A program made the position numbers and the translations under genes. From VAZQ01 sp963840535 (GTDB taxonomy: Bacteria > Pseudomonadota > Alphaproteobacteria > Rhizobiales > Xanthobacteraceae), in the NCBI GenBank assembly GCA_963840535.1, contig CAWIZJ010000003.1:81164-145163 (forward strand): a stretch of 64,000 nucleotides of DNA. Reading direction: 5' to 3'. The notes beneath the pieces were generated by a model, which was given only the letters and a program-made list of their open reading frames with translations, made no database searches and was not told the origin of the DNA. Numbering within the stretch: position 1 is the first letter of the stretch; each line of letters begins with the position of its first letter. Shown here piece after piece: positions 8,550 through 18,844 of this stretch.

Positions 8550-8734
8550 TGCTGTGACTCTGACGCTTGCATCGCACGTGTCCCGGGCGCAGCGCAGCAC
8601 GAAGTGGTGCGCTGCAGAACCGGGACCGTTACAAACTCCGCCGCTGGAACGGTCCCGGCTCAGCGCTGCACCGCTCCGCAAGAGCTTCGCGCTGCACCGC
8701 AGCCGGGACACGACCGTTAGAGACAGCACACTAG
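8549..8734 (-). repeat. 186-bp palindrome-rich repeat, copy 1
   Basis: Near-identical, in reverse complement, to 12730-12915. Ends carry AGTGCTGT / ACAGCACACT inverted termini, and inside are paired CGTGTCCCGG / CCGGGACACG and GCGCTGCACCGC motifs that would fold into a branched RNA. It starts directly after the stop codon of the HD-domain gene (minus strand), in the same orientation relative to that gene as copy 2 has to its own. Confidence 0.8.
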
Positions 8735-9577
8735 CTACGGCTGCGGCCCCGAAAGGCGCAGCTCGCGCTCGGCGCGAAAGACGTTGCTGTAGAGGCCTGC
8801 GATCCACTGGCGCCCGCGCGAGGTCACGTTGAGGTAGCGGATGGCCGCCTCGACGTGCGTAGAGAGGCTGCTCCAGTAGAGTTGCGGATACCTGTCGACG
8901 AGGTCCGCCGGCGATTCGTAGCCGAGCTGCCTGTTCAGGCCGATCTCCCCGAACTCGTAGAAGAGCGCATTGGCTTTCCTCAGATAGTGCGGATCGCCGA
9001 GCTGACCGATGAGATCGGCGGCTCGCAGGAGCGACCCTTCCTCGTCGATTTCCTCCTCGTCGGTGAACGAGTATGGGAATTGGGTGAATCCGATCGCACG
9101 CGCGATGCGCGCGGCATCGAGCTCCTCCACCGCCGGGACACGATCGAGCACGAACAGCTTCGACCGCTCGACATGATATGGCGCAAGCGCGGCGTCGGAG
9201 GATCCGCGCGGCAACGAGACCTTCCGGCCGTTTCCATCGACGACGTAGCCGTCGGGCCCGTCCCCTTTGATGATCCCGCGGACGTACCCGATATCATGGG
9301 TCAGGCAGGCGACGATGAAGTTCGAATAATCGGCCGGTGTCGAATCCTTCAACAGCGCGCGACCCTTGAAGATGTCGTGGCCGGCCAGAGTGACGAGCAT
9401 CGTATGCTCGACGTCGTGATAGAGTGCGTCGCTGTTCCCGATGCATTCGAGCGACAGCCGGGCGGCAAACGGGATGAGCTCGGCCAGGCGCGCGTGCGAT
9501 GATCCGAACCGATCCTTCACGTCGGAGGCGAGGAACGAGCCCAGGGTTTCTGCCGCCAGCTCGGGTAGCGTAATCAT
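8735..9577 (-). CDS. HD-domain phosphohydrolase
   Basis: 280 residues. Metal-binding motifs of the HD superfamily are visible: H54 and H58 in YHDVEHT, and the HD doublet H94-D95 in LTHDIGYV; a further Asp lies in LRAADLIGQL. HD enzymes hydrolyse phosphate esters such as cyclic or modified nucleotides; the substrate here is unknown. The gene is divergent from the flavin monooxygenase at 9775 and ends exactly at the border of the 186-bp repeat. Confidence 0.8.
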   Translation of the reverse strand: MITLPELAAETLGSFLASDVKDRFGSSHARLAELIPFAARLSLECIGNSDALYHDVEHTMLVTLAGHDIFKGRALLKDSTPADYSNFIVACLTHDIGYVRGIIKGDGPDGYVVDGNGRKVSLPRGSSDAALAPYHVERSKLFVLDRVPAVEELDAARIARAIGFTQFPYSFTDEEEIDEEGSLLRAADLIGQLGDPHYLRKANALFYEFGEIGLNRQLGYESPADLVDRYPQLYWSSLSTHVEAAIRYLNVTSRGRQWIAGLYSNVFRAERELRLSGPQP

Positions 9578-9774
9578 GCATCGCAGCCTGAATGCTTGTT
9601 GGCTGCGCGATCATCATGGATCGGCGTTCGCAGGTCAATTCGGCGAACCATCTCCCGCCGCGTGCGCCGGCCGCGCAATCCGCGGGCCGAGCGCGCTTCC
9701 CTAACCCCGCAGCTTCCCTATATTGGAGGAACGTCTTGCCCTATCGGCGGCCGGACGCGCGAGAGGTTTTCTTC

Positions 9775-11097
9775 ATGACGGCAGCGCGACAACTGCGGCT
9801 GGGCGCCTTCATGCGGCCGGCGAGCATCCATACCGGCGCCTGGCGCTATCCCGGCGCCTACCCGGACGCCAATTTCAATTTCGCGCACCTCAAGCGCTTT
9901 GCGCAGAAGCTGGAGCACGGCCGGTTCGACGCCTTCTTCATGGCCGATCACATGGCGGTGCTCAACATGCCGCTCGACGCACTCAAGCGCAGCCACACGG
10001 TGACCTCGTTCGAGCCGTTCACGCTGCTCTCGGCGCTCGCCGTGGTGACCGAGCATCTCGGCCTCGTGGCCACCGGCTCCACCACCTTCGACGCGCCCTA
10101 TCACGTGGCGCGCCGGTTCGCCTCGCTCGACCATATCAGCGGCGGCCGCGCCGGCTGGAACATCGTCACCACGTCCAACCCGGACGCGGCGCTCAATTTC
10201 GGCATGTCGGAGCACATGGAGCACGGCGAGCGCTACCGCCGGGCCCGCGAGTTCTACGACGTGGTCACCGGCTTGTGGGACAGTTTCGCCGACGACGCCT
10301 TCGTTCGCGACGCCAAGCAGGGCTTCTATTTCGATCCCGACAAGATGCACGTGCTCGACCACAAGGGCAAATACCTGTCGGTACGCGGCCCGCTCAACAT
10401 CGCACGACCGGTCCAGGGCTGGCCGGTCATCGTCCAGGCCGGGGCCTCCGATGCCGGCCGCCAGCTCGCGGCCGAGACCGCGGAAGCGGTGTTCACCGCG
10501 CAGAGCGACATCGCCACCGGGCGCCGGTTCTACGCCGACGTGAAGGGACGCATGGAGAAGATCGGCCGCGCGCGCGACCACATGAAGATCCTGCCGGCCT
10601 GCTTCGTCGTGGTCGGCACCAGCGTGGCCGAGGCACGCGAGAAGCGGGCGCGGCTCGACAGCCTGGTCCACTACGACAACGCCATCGCCTCGCTCTCGAT
10701 CGCGCTCGGCCACGATGCCTCCAAGCTCGATCCCGACGCTTCGCTGCCGGAGATCCCGGAGAGCAACGCCAGCAAGAGCGGCCGCGAGCGTGCGATCGCG
10801 CTCGCCCGGCGGGAAAGCCTGACCGTGCGGCAGCTCGCGCAGCGCCTCGGTGGCTATTCCGGCCTCGCCATGGTCGGTACGCCGAAGACCATCGCCGACG
10901 AGATGGAGGAATGGCTGCTGACCGAAGCCTCCGACGGCTTCACCGTGATGTTTCCCTACCTGCCCGGTGGGCTCGACGACTTCGTCGACCAGGTGGTGCC
11001 GGAGCTGCAGCGGCGCGGTCTGTTCCGGCGCGAATACGAAGGGAGGACGCTGCGCGAGAATCTCGGCCTGCCGCGTCCGGGGAACCGGTTCTTCTGA
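9775..11097 (+). CDS. LLM-class flavin monooxygenase, NtaA/SnaA/DszA type
   Basis: 440 residues. The family blocks are unmistakable: AWRYPGAYPDANFNF near the start, GRFDAFFMADH, HISGGRAGWNIVTTSNP and the phosphate-binding end with VMFPYLPGGLDDF. These enzymes use FMNH2 supplied by a separate reductase to oxidise compounds such as nitrilotriacetate, sulfones or related xenobiotics. The start at 9775 was chosen from the homology onset (RQLRLGAFM); an open frame continues upstream to 9592. The following Bug receptor and CMD-family gene are probably co-transcribed, suggesting a small catabolic cluster. Confidence 0.92.
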   Translation: MTAARQLRLGAFMRPASIHTGAWRYPGAYPDANFNFAHLKRFAQKLEHGRFDAFFMADHMAVLNMPLDALKRSHTVTSFEPFTLLSALAVVTEHLGLVATGSTTFDAPYHVARRFASLDHISGGRAGWNIVTTSNPDAALNFGMSEHMEHGERYRRAREFYDVVTGLWDSFADDAFVRDAKQGFYFDPDKMHVLDHKGKYLSVRGPLNIARPVQGWPVIVQAGASDAGRQLAAETAEAVFTAQSDIATGRRFYADVKGRMEKIGRARDHMKILPACFVVVGTSVAEAREKRARLDSLVHYDNAIASLSIALGHDASKLDPDASLPEIPESNASKSGRERAIALARRESLTVRQLAQRLGGYSGLAMVGTPKTIADEMEEWLLTEASDGFTVMFPYLPGGLDDFVDQVVPELQRRGLFRREYEGRTLRENLGLPRPGNRFF

Positions 11098-11212
11098 CAG
11101 CGGCGGCGCCGATACGAGGCCGGCTGGCCGCGAACGGCAGCGCGTTGAAAACGGGGGTGAACGCGCCTATGGCTATGACTGTTGCGATCCGGAATTTCTC
11201 GCGGGAGGAAGA

Positions 11213-12188
11213 ATGATGACCACGCGCCGCCAAGTCCTCGGCTTCGCCGCCGCCGGGCTCGCGCTGCCGGCGTTGCCGCCGCGCGCCTTCGCGCAGGCCT
11301 GGCCGACGAGACCGATCCGCGCCATGATCCCGTTCTCGGCCGGCAGCTCGCTCGATATCGTCGGGCGCATCGTGCTCGATCCGCTCGCGACCCAGCTCGG
11401 CCAGACCATCGTGGTCGAGAACCGCGGAGGAGCGGGCGGCACCATCGGCACCGCCTTGGTCGCGAAGGCCGAGCCCGACGGCTACACCATCCTGATCAAC
11501 GCCTCCGCGCATTCCTCGGCGCCCGCGGCCTATCCGAACATCTCCTACGATCCGGCCCGCGATTTCACGGCGGTCATCCCGTTCGGCACCATCCCCAACG
11601 TGACCGTGGTCGCGCCGGCCAAGGGCATCAAGACGCTGCAGCAGCTGGTCGCCGCCGCCAAGTCGGGCTCGCTCAGCTACGCCTCCGCGGGGGTCGGCAG
11701 CGCGACCCATTGGGCGGCGGAATGCCTGCGCACGAGCGCCGGCTTCCAGGCCGTCCATGTCCCGTTCCGCGGGCGGCCCGGAAGCCCTGACCGAGGTGAC
11801 CGCCGGCCGGGTCGATTTCACCTGCATGGGCATGTCGTCGGCGCTCGGGTTCATTCGCGACGGCAGGCTCGTTCCGCTGGCGGTGAGCTCGACGAAGCGA
11901 TCGTCGGCGCTGCCGGACGTCCCGACCACGCTCGAGGCCGGGCTCGCCGATTCCGACTACACCTACTGGATGGGCCTGTTCGTGCCGGCGAAGACGCCGC
12001 CGGCAATCGTCGAGCGGCTCTATCGCGAGACCCAGAAGGCGCTGCAGCTTCCCGCCGTGACGGAGAAATTCAAGCCGCAGGGCATCGAGCCCATGCCGAT
12101 GACCTCGGCGGAGTTCGACGCCCTCATCAGGAAGGAGATCGCCGCCAACATCGAGCTGGTCAAGGCGGCGGGCCTCAAGTTCAACTGA
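11213..12188 (+). CDS. Bug/TctC-family receptor, interrupted by one frameshift
   Basis: About 324 codons in two frames. The first part starts MMTTRRQVLGFAAAG, a twin-arginine-like signal (RR at about 5-6) ending AFAQAWP, then the family strand IRAMIPFSAGSSLDIVGR. At 11771-11773 the sequence has GGG where one G fewer restores the frame: the second part continues GGPEALTEVTAGRVDF and runs to the normal C-terminus. GGGAGGA lies before the start. Either a recent inactivation or a read error; the rest of both parts is intact, which favours error. Follows the monooxygenase by 115 bases. Confidence 0.82.
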
Positions 12189-12202
12189 TCGGATAGCGCA
12201 TC

Positions 12203-12733
12203 ATGAACCGGATTCGCGAGATCCCGACCGAGCAGCTCACGTCCGAGCAGGCCTCGGTGTTCGACCGGCTCACGGCCGGGCGCGGCCGCATCCTCGGGCC
12301 GTACAAGATCTGGATCCACAGTCCGACGGTCGCGAGCGGCATGGAGCAGATCGGCACCTTCCTCAACAAGCATTCGTCGCTGTCGAAACGCGAGGTGGAG
12401 ATCGGCATCCTGGTGATCGCGCAGCATTGGCAGGGGGATTACGTCAGGCAGGCGCATATCCGCGAGGGCAAGGCCGCGGGGCTCGCGCCGGAAGCGATCG
12501 ACGCGATCCTCGCCGGCACCGACCCCAAGCTCACCGATCCGCACGAGCGCGCGGTGCACAGGTTTGCCGCCGCCCTGGTCGGCGGCAAGAAGCTCTCGGA
12601 CGCGGAGTTCGGCGAGATCGAGAAGGTGCTGGGCCGCGAAGGGATCGCGGAGGTGCTGGTCCTGCTCGGCTACTACACCTCGGTGGCACTGGGAATGAAG
12701 ATCCACGATGTTCCCATCCCGCAAGGCCCCTAG
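12203..12733 (+). CDS. carboxymuconolactone decarboxylase (CMD)-family protein
   Basis: 176 residues, all helical. The CMD core appears as LSKREVEIGILVIAQHW, a Tyr and then the conserved AH (about 81-82), with LAPEAIDAI after it. The Cys pair of the AhpD peroxidase branch is absent, so a lactone- or hydroperoxide-related role is open. It starts 14 bases after the Bug receptor and probably shares its operon with the flavin monooxygenase. Its TAG stop codon is made of the first bases of the 186-bp repeat. Confidence 0.85.
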   Translation: MNRIREIPTEQLTSEQASVFDRLTAGRGRILGPYKIWIHSPTVASGMEQIGTFLNKHSSLSKREVEIGILVIAQHWQGDYVRQAHIREGKAAGLAPEAIDAILAGTDPKLTDPHERAVHRFAAALVGGKKLSDAEFGEIEKVLGREGIAEVLVLLGYYTSVALGMKIHDVPIPQGP

Positions 12734-12915
12734 TGTGCTGTCTCAACGGTCGTGTCCCGGCTGCGGTGCAGCGCGAAGCTCTTGCGGAGCGGTGCAGCGC
12801 TGAGCCGGGACCGTTCCAGCGGCGGAGTTTGTAACGGTCCCGGTTCTGCAGCGCACCACTTCGTGCTGCGCTGCGCCCCGGGACACGTGCGATGCAAGCG
12901 TCAGAGTGACAGCAC
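12730..12915 (+). repeat. 186-bp palindrome-rich repeat, copy 2
   Basis: Reverse complement of 8549-8734 with only scattered differences. It begins CTAGTGTGCTGTCTC, supplying the stop codon of the CMD-family gene. Several internal inverted pairs (GTGTCCCGG, GGTGCAGCGC) could form a long folded 3' end in the transcript. Confidence 0.8.
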
Positions 12916-13037
12916 AAGGCGGCACGAACCAGCCGTCGAAAAGACCCACCGTTCCGCGATTGACTGTGGCGGTCTGAGCACAGCCCTTGATGAAACTCCG
13001 TGGTACGATGCTCTCGGGAGTAAGCCGGGGGCGTCAA

Positions 13038-14730
13038 ATGTTGCGGGTGGTGAAAGTTGCCGCGCTGGTCGCGGTTATCGCTTCGACAGCGGTGCACGCC
13101 CAATCACCGTATTCAAACGTCTATGTGTTCGGCGACAGCATCAGTGACCGGGGTCGCATTCCCGGCTTGCTCCTGCAGCAGGACCCCAACATTTCTCCCT
13201 TCTTTCTCTTTCCGAAACCCCCTTATTTCGACGCGCGCTTTTCGAACGGTCCAACCTATGCCGAACTCTTGCCAGGGTTGATCGGGGCGGCAGTCAATCC
13301 CGGCCTGAACTTCGCGATCGGCGGGGCGCTCACGAACACGCTAGAACTTCGCTAACAGATTTATTTGGCCACTTAGGAGTACGCTTGCCTGGCATAAGGA
13401 CGCAGATCGACGCATTCACTGGCTCGGGTGGTCGATTATGATCCCTCGGCGGTCGTCGTGCACTTCGGGGGTGCGAACGACTACTTTGCCTTTCTCCCGA
13501 ACCCGGCACTACCACCCGCCGATTGGCCAAGTTCCCGGCGTGGTCGCTGCAGTCACTGGCAATATCCAATCCAACATCCAGGCGCTGGCCGGCGCCGGCG
13601 CGAAAACGATACTGGTGCCCAACATCCCGGACCTCGCCTCGACGCCTAGTTATCGCGGAACGCCGTCTGCTGGCGTAGCTGGCGCTCTTTCCGCGCAGCA
13701 TGCGGCGGCTCTCAATGCCCAACTCGGCGGGCTCGCAAAGCAGCTCAACGTCAATATCTATGTGGTCGATTTCGCAACTGGCTTCCAGAACGTGCTGGCC
13801 AATCCCGAAGTCTGTTCGGTTTCACGAACGTCACCGATGCCTGCATAAAGAGCGCGGATCCAACACGTTTCTCGGCATATATCGCCCCCGGTGCGACATG
13901 CTCGAATCCGAACCAGCATTTGTTCTGGGACGACGTTCATCCGAGCGCTGCCGCGCATCAGCTCCTGGCGCAATATGCGGCAGATACGTTGCTCGCACCG
14001 CTGTCGATTGCGGCGCAAGCCGCCTTCGCATTGACCAACGGCGACAACTTCCTGCGGCGCATGCAGGAAGCGGTTCTCCGCGACCGGGGTTCCAGCTCAC
14101 AGCTCGCTCATAGTGAAGAGCTCGGTAGGACGGCGGGGGTAATGTGTTCCTCAATTTTCAAAGCAGCTTCGGCGACGGCACTCGAGGCCCGCACGCGCTC
14201 GGCTTCGATTATGGAGTGACGCAAGTCTCGGGCGGCGCGGTCCTCAGGCCGTCCAACAACGTCGCGCTCGGGGTGATCGGCGGGATTTGACGAGGGTTCA
14301 AGGATGATGCTCGACTAATCGCGCGGGACCATCGGCCTAGACCTCATTTCGGTTGGGAGCCATGGGCGCATTTCGACAACGGCGCGCTCTACGGCGGGGC
14401 CGGCGTTGCATGGTCGCATGACGACTATGCGCTGCACCGGCAGACGTTCGTGCCGCAACTTGAAGTCTGCCGCCGATCCCGACGGGCATTCGGTCAACGG
14501 CTTCGGCGCGATCGGCTATCGGTTCGACTTCGGCGCGTTTCTCCGCCGGGCCGCTGCTCGCCTTGCGCTACACCAATGTCAAGCATTGACGATTATCGCG
14601 AGCACGGAGCGCTCGGCCTCGACATGATCGTGCAGTCGCAGCGCGCCGATCAGCTGATCGGCAGTGCCGGCATCGCGGCTGCGGCGCGGTTCGCGGCGGG
14701 ATGGGTCGTCGTCACCCCTTATCATCGAAG
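13038..14730 (+). pseudogene. autotransporter with SGNH/GDSL esterase passenger, broken
   Basis: Pieces in several frames add up to an EstA-like autotransporter. Signal peptide at about 1-21 (MLRVVKVAALVAVIASTAVHA). All SGNH catalytic blocks survive: block I VFGDSISDRG, block III GANDYF (near 13470) and block V FWDDVHPSAAAH (near 13925), which carries the Asp-His pair. A beta-barrel segment follows (LGFDYGVTQVSGG at about 14200, then REHGALGLDMIVQSQ near 14600). Frame changes occur at about 13350, 13520, 13830 and 14140, with stops near 14285, and the last third of the barrel is missing. Such proteins expose an esterase at the cell surface. Confidence 0.7.
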
Positions 14731-14740
14731 GGGACGGACT

Positions 14741-17390
14741 TGTCCGACGGATCCTCTCGCGCCGGCGCGGCTTCCGAGTGGACGCAAGGCAACAACTGGA
14801 ACTCCGCGACCGTCCCCGACGGCACGGCGATCTTCACCAACAACGGCGCCCCAACGTCGGTGACCATCGACAGTCCACACAACGATCAACAGGATCCGGT
14901 TAGATGCCGGCGCCCCGGCCTACAGTTTCACTAGTTTTGCGCTTCCATTCGTTATCGACGGCATTGGCATCGTCAACAATTCGGCCTTTGCTCCGAGCCT
15001 CACCAACAAGGGCTTCCTTCGATACGACAGTTCGAGCACTGCGGGCAACACTACCATCACCAATGACTTCACCGTTCAATTCACAGACACGAGCACGGCC
15101 GGCAACGCCACCATCATCAACAATACCAGCTTTTTTGGTTTCTTCGACACGAGCACGGCTGGCAACGCTACAATCATCAACAACGGCACCCTGGGATTCG
15201 CCAACACGGCCACGGCCGGCAACGCCACCATCACCAACAACGGCCTCTTGGCGTTCGGTAACTTGAGAATGCAATGCAGAAGCACGGCCGGCAACGCCAC
15301 CATCACCAACAACAGAACCGTTTCGTTTCAGCAACACGGCACGGCCGGTAACGCCACCATCATCAACAACTTCGACCTTGATTTCGCCGACACGAGCACG
15401 GCCGGCAACGCCACGATCATCACGAACAATAATGGCAACAACATTCTTTGGAAATTCGGCGAGCGGGAGGGCAGGCCCGGTTCATCACCAATGCCGGGAG
15501 GCGAGGTAGACATTTCGGAACTGACGGGCGCGGGAACGACCGCGGGCTCGATTGAAGGGGCTGGCACATTACCGCCTTGGCTCGAAGAGCTTCACGGTCG
15601 GCAGCAATAATCTTTCGACCACAGTGAGCGGGGTCATTCCAGACGGCGGGAATTCGGCAGCGGGACCGGCGGCTCGCTCACCAAGTTAGGCAGCGGCACG
15701 CTGACGCTCGACGGCGTCAACACGTATACTGGGGCGACGACGGTCAATGCCGGCGCGCTGGTAGTGGATGGCTCGATCGCCAAATCGCTGCTGCACGACG
15801 GTGAACTCGGGCGGCACGCTCGGGGGAAACGGCATAGTGGTCGGCAACACCACCATCAAAGATGGCGGTACACTGTACGCTCGGCGCCTCGATCGGCACG
15901 CTCACGGTGCAGGGCAATATCGTGCTAAGAACCGCGGCCGCGACTTATCTCGTCGAGGTGTCAGGCAGCGACCGCAGACCGCACCAACGTCACCGGAGAC
16001 GGCCAGCCTCGGTGGCGCAGTCGCGCTCGATATTCCTGCCCAAGGGCGCGTTTCTCAAGCAGCGACAACATTCTGCACGCGGATGGCGGCCTAGGCGGGA
16101 TAAACGGCAGTTCAGCAACATCATCGCCGTCCCCAATTTTCTCGCCGACGCTAGACCTATGCTACCGAACGATGTGCTTCCTCGATCTGAACGCCGGCGC
16201 TCGGGCTCGGCAGCAACGCTCGCGAGGCAATGCGTCGAACGTCGCCAACTCGATCAACGGCTTTTTCATCAACAACGGCACGCTGCCGCCGGGATTTGCG
16301 GGATTGTACGACCTGAGCGGGGGCAATCTCGCCAATGCGCTCTCGCTGGCTTCGGGCGAAGCGGCGACCGGCGCGCAGAAGGTCGGCTTCCAGCTTACCG
16401 ACCAGTTCTTGAACCTGATGCTCGATCCCTTCGTCGACGGGCGCAGCGGCATCGGTGGCGCCGATCACCCCGCGCTCGGCTTTGCGCCCGAGCGCGCGAC
16501 CTTGCCGCCCGCCATCGCCCACGCCTATGCCGCGGTGCTGAAGGCTCCGCCCAAGGCGATGCCGGTCCATGAGCTGCGCTGGACGGTATGGGGCGCAGGC
16601 TACGGCGGCAGCAACGGCACCAGTGGCGATCTCGCCGTGACCGGCAGCCACGATCTCTCCGCGCGCACCGCGGGCATTGCCGGCGGCTTCGATTATCGCC
16701 TCAAGCCCAATAACGTGGTGGGGCTCGCGTTCGGCGGCGCCGGCACTGACTGGAGCCTGTCGCAGGGGCTGGGCGGCGGCAAGAGCGATGCCTTCCAGGC
16801 CGGCATCTACGCCGCGACGCGCTCGGGCCCGGCTATACCTTGCCGCGGCATTCGCCTATTGCCAATCACTGGATGTCGACCGACCGCTTCGCCTTTGCCA
16901 GCAACCACCTGACTGCCGATTTCAACGCGCAGAGCTACGGCGGACGGCTCGAAGGCGGTTACCGCTTCGGGACTATTCACGGCGGGTATCACGCCGTATG
17001 GCGCCATCCAGCTGCAGAGCTTCCGCACGCCGAGACTACAGCGAAGTCGATGTCAACGGCGGCGGCTTTGCGCTCGCCTTCAACGCTCGCACGGCGACCG
17101 ATACCCGGAGCGAGCTCGGCGCGCGCTTCGACCGGGTGCTCGCGGTCTATTCCAACGCGGTGCTGGCGCTGCGCACGCGGCTTGCCTGGGCGCACGACTG
17201 GGTGAGCGACGACGACGCTGGTGCCGGTGTTCCAGGCGCTTCCGGGCGCGAGCTTCATCGTGAACGGCGCGCTCCCGGTGAAGGATTGGCGCTCGCCTCC
17301 GCCGGCGCCGAGCTTCGTCTCGCCAACGGCGTCACGGTGCTCGGCGAAGTTCGACGCGTATGGGTTCGAGTTCGCGCGATTTATAGGGAG
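14741..17390 (+). pseudogene. second autotransporter, repeat-rich passenger plus barrel, broken
   Basis: No signal peptide is seen; the gene enters directly after the truncated barrel of the previous one. The passenger reads SEWTQGNNWNSATVPDG, then seven STAGNATI repeats (15030-15428), then a passenger-associated transport repeat (LTKLGSGTLTLDGVNTYTG near 15690) and a full autotransporter domain from about 16260 (ELRWTVWGAGYGG, then FDYRLKPNNVVGLAFGGAG). At least five frame changes are needed (about 15590, 15790, 15860, 16830, 17010), and the terminal strand near 17340-17390 is damaged. Probably an adhesin-like surface protein fused by deletion to the esterase relic. Confidence 0.7.
15030..15428 (+). 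repeat. seven 57-60 bp coding repeats (STAGNATI)
   Basis: Seven units encode (D)TSTAGNATI(I/T)NN followed by a variable 7-8 residue strand such as GTLGFA. Unit spacing is mostly 57-60 bases, once about 72. Units begin near 15035, 15092, 15152, 15209, 15281, 15339 and 15396. Each would add one rung to a right-handed beta helix of the passenger. Confidence 0.8.
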
Positions 17391-17515
17391 GCATCATACT
17401 TGTGCCCAAGCTCTGACAAACGCGCCGCGCAAAGGTCGACCCGCTCCACGGTGGTGCACGGGCGGCCCATGGCCGTCGTGTGCGGGCACCGGCGCTCCAA
17501 TCCACTGCATCGCTT

Positions 17516-18133
17516 TCACGACGGGGCGGCGGGCCGAAAAAGCTCGCGGCTCACCTGCATTCGCGCGACGATCAGGTGCAGCAGTCGGAATCCGAATTGC
17601 GGATTTTGGAAATACAGCTGCTTGAACTGGTCGTAGTCGATCTTGGCAACCTGAACGTCGGTCTTGCAGCGCACCGTCATGGTGCGTCTGCCGTCGGGTG
17701 CGAACAGGCCGATCTCGCCGAGCAACGTTCCGCTTCCGTAGGTTTCGTCGATCTCGACGATATGGACCTCGCCGGACACGATGTAGAACGCCGCGGTGGC
17801 ATATTCCCCCCGCTCCATGATGGTGTCCCCCGCCTTGAAGTGAGCCGGACGCGTATAGGGCAGCAGCCAGTCGACGCTCATGTCGCTCCGGGTTGCGGCG
17901 TCGATGTCGCGAATCAGACCGAACATCGCGTGCAGCCGCCAGGCATTGACCGGGAGCAGAACCGCGTTGAGCATCAAGGTGGGGTAGGTCCCGTGGCTGA
18001 AGCTGTAGGCCATGGCCAGCGCATTGGCGGCGATGGCGGCAATGCGGAGCGGGATGATGGTCTTGGCATGGGCGGCGTAGAGGCTGGCGATCGCCGCCGC
18101 CACTCCGATCGCTTCCGCATAGTGAGGTTCCAT
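17516..18133 (-). CDS. membrane protein with cyclic-nucleotide-binding domain
   Basis: 205 residues. Two or three N-terminal hydrophobic segments (about 8-60) precede a cNMP-binding domain (about 85-200) with HFKAGDTIMERGEYA, FYIVSGEVHIVE and the phosphate-binding cassette LLGEIGLFAPDGRRTMTV. No helix-turn-helix follows, so it is not a Crp-type regulator; the layout resembles the Popeye-like membrane cNMP proteins of Hyphomicrobiales. The start at 18133 was chosen over the upstream open frame because GGAGGT lies 9 bases before it. Confidence 0.85.
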   Translation of the reverse strand: MEPHYAEAIGVAAAIASLYAAHAKTIIPLRIAAIAANALAMAYSFSHGTYPTLMLNAVLLPVNAWRLHAMFGLIRDIDAATRSDMSVDWLLPYTRPAHFKAGDTIMERGEYATAAFYIVSGEVHIVEIDETYGSGTLLGEIGLFAPDGRRTMTVRCKTDVQVAKIDYDQFKQLYFQNPQFGFRLLHLIVARMQVSRELFRPAAPS

Positions 18134-18495
18134 GTGAACATGACCTCCTTGTTGACCGGGGCCATCGCGCGCGCGGCTCATCGTTTCGCCGACGTCGCCT
18201 GATCGCGCCGGGCGAATGCCGGGCATGATTCGACGGACGATCGGCTGCACAAGATGCTGCACCGCGGCGCGATCGTGGCGGCATTACGGCGAAAGCCGCA
18301 ACATCGATTCGGCTTTCCCGGCAGGAAGGCTTGTCGCTGCCGTCAACGGGTTGGTAACCCGAAGACGGAGTAATGATTTCTAGACCCAAATTCCGACAAA
18401 ATAGCGCGGATGATCGAGCGTGGCTCAATCGGGGGCTATCTGACATTGCAACCTTTCTCGCGCGCGGCGCCGAGCCGGCGCTCAAGGAGACGCTC
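18134..18495. other. intergenic region upstream of two small exported-protein genes
   Basis: 362 bases between divergent genes. The stretch around 18360-18410 is AT-richer than its surroundings and is the likely promoter area for the plus-strand pair. No further gene is seen. Confidence 0.4.
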
Positions 18496-18780
18496 ATGAA
18501 GCAGACTCTCACCGCCGTGCTCGCGGCCGGCTCCATTGCGGCGTCGTTGGCCGCCTCCACGACCGATGTCTCCGCTGGGGGTCGCGGATCGTTCGCGACC
18601 GGCGCCGCGGTCGGCGTGGTCGGCGGCTTGCTTCTCGGGACCGCAATCGCGAATTCGCGTCCGGCCTATGCGGCGCCGGTCGCGGTTGCGCCTGCGGCGC
18701 GTACCTGCATCAGCGAGGAGCAGATCTGGTCCAATCGCCGGCAGGCCTGGGTCGTGCGGCCGGTTCGCTACGCCTGCTGA
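18496..18780 (+). CDS. small exported glycine-rich protein, first of a tandem pair
   Basis: 94 residues: a signal peptide (about 1-27, ending TTDVSA), a glycine-rich hydrophobic stretch (GAAVGVVGGLLLGTAIANSRP) and a tail with two Cys 24 residues apart (from TCISEEQ to the final RYAC). GGAGA precedes the start. The next gene is a clear paralogue. Proteins of this build are common, uncharacterised periplasmic proteins in Hyphomicrobiales. Confidence 0.7.
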   Translation: MKQTLTAVLAAGSIAASLAASTTDVSAGGRGSFATGAAVGVVGGLLLGTAIANSRPAYAAPVAVAPAARTCISEEQIWSNRRQAWVVRPVRYAC

Positions 18781-18844
18781 CGCGGCGCATCCGCAGGATG
18801 AGGCATCTCCCGCGCCGCGGGAGGTGCCGGCAACGGAGATGCTG

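Noticed and set aside
15030..15428. Regular repeats as a CRISPR array
   Set aside because: The repeats are coding, spacing varies by codons and the 'spacers' are similar strands of a beta helix.
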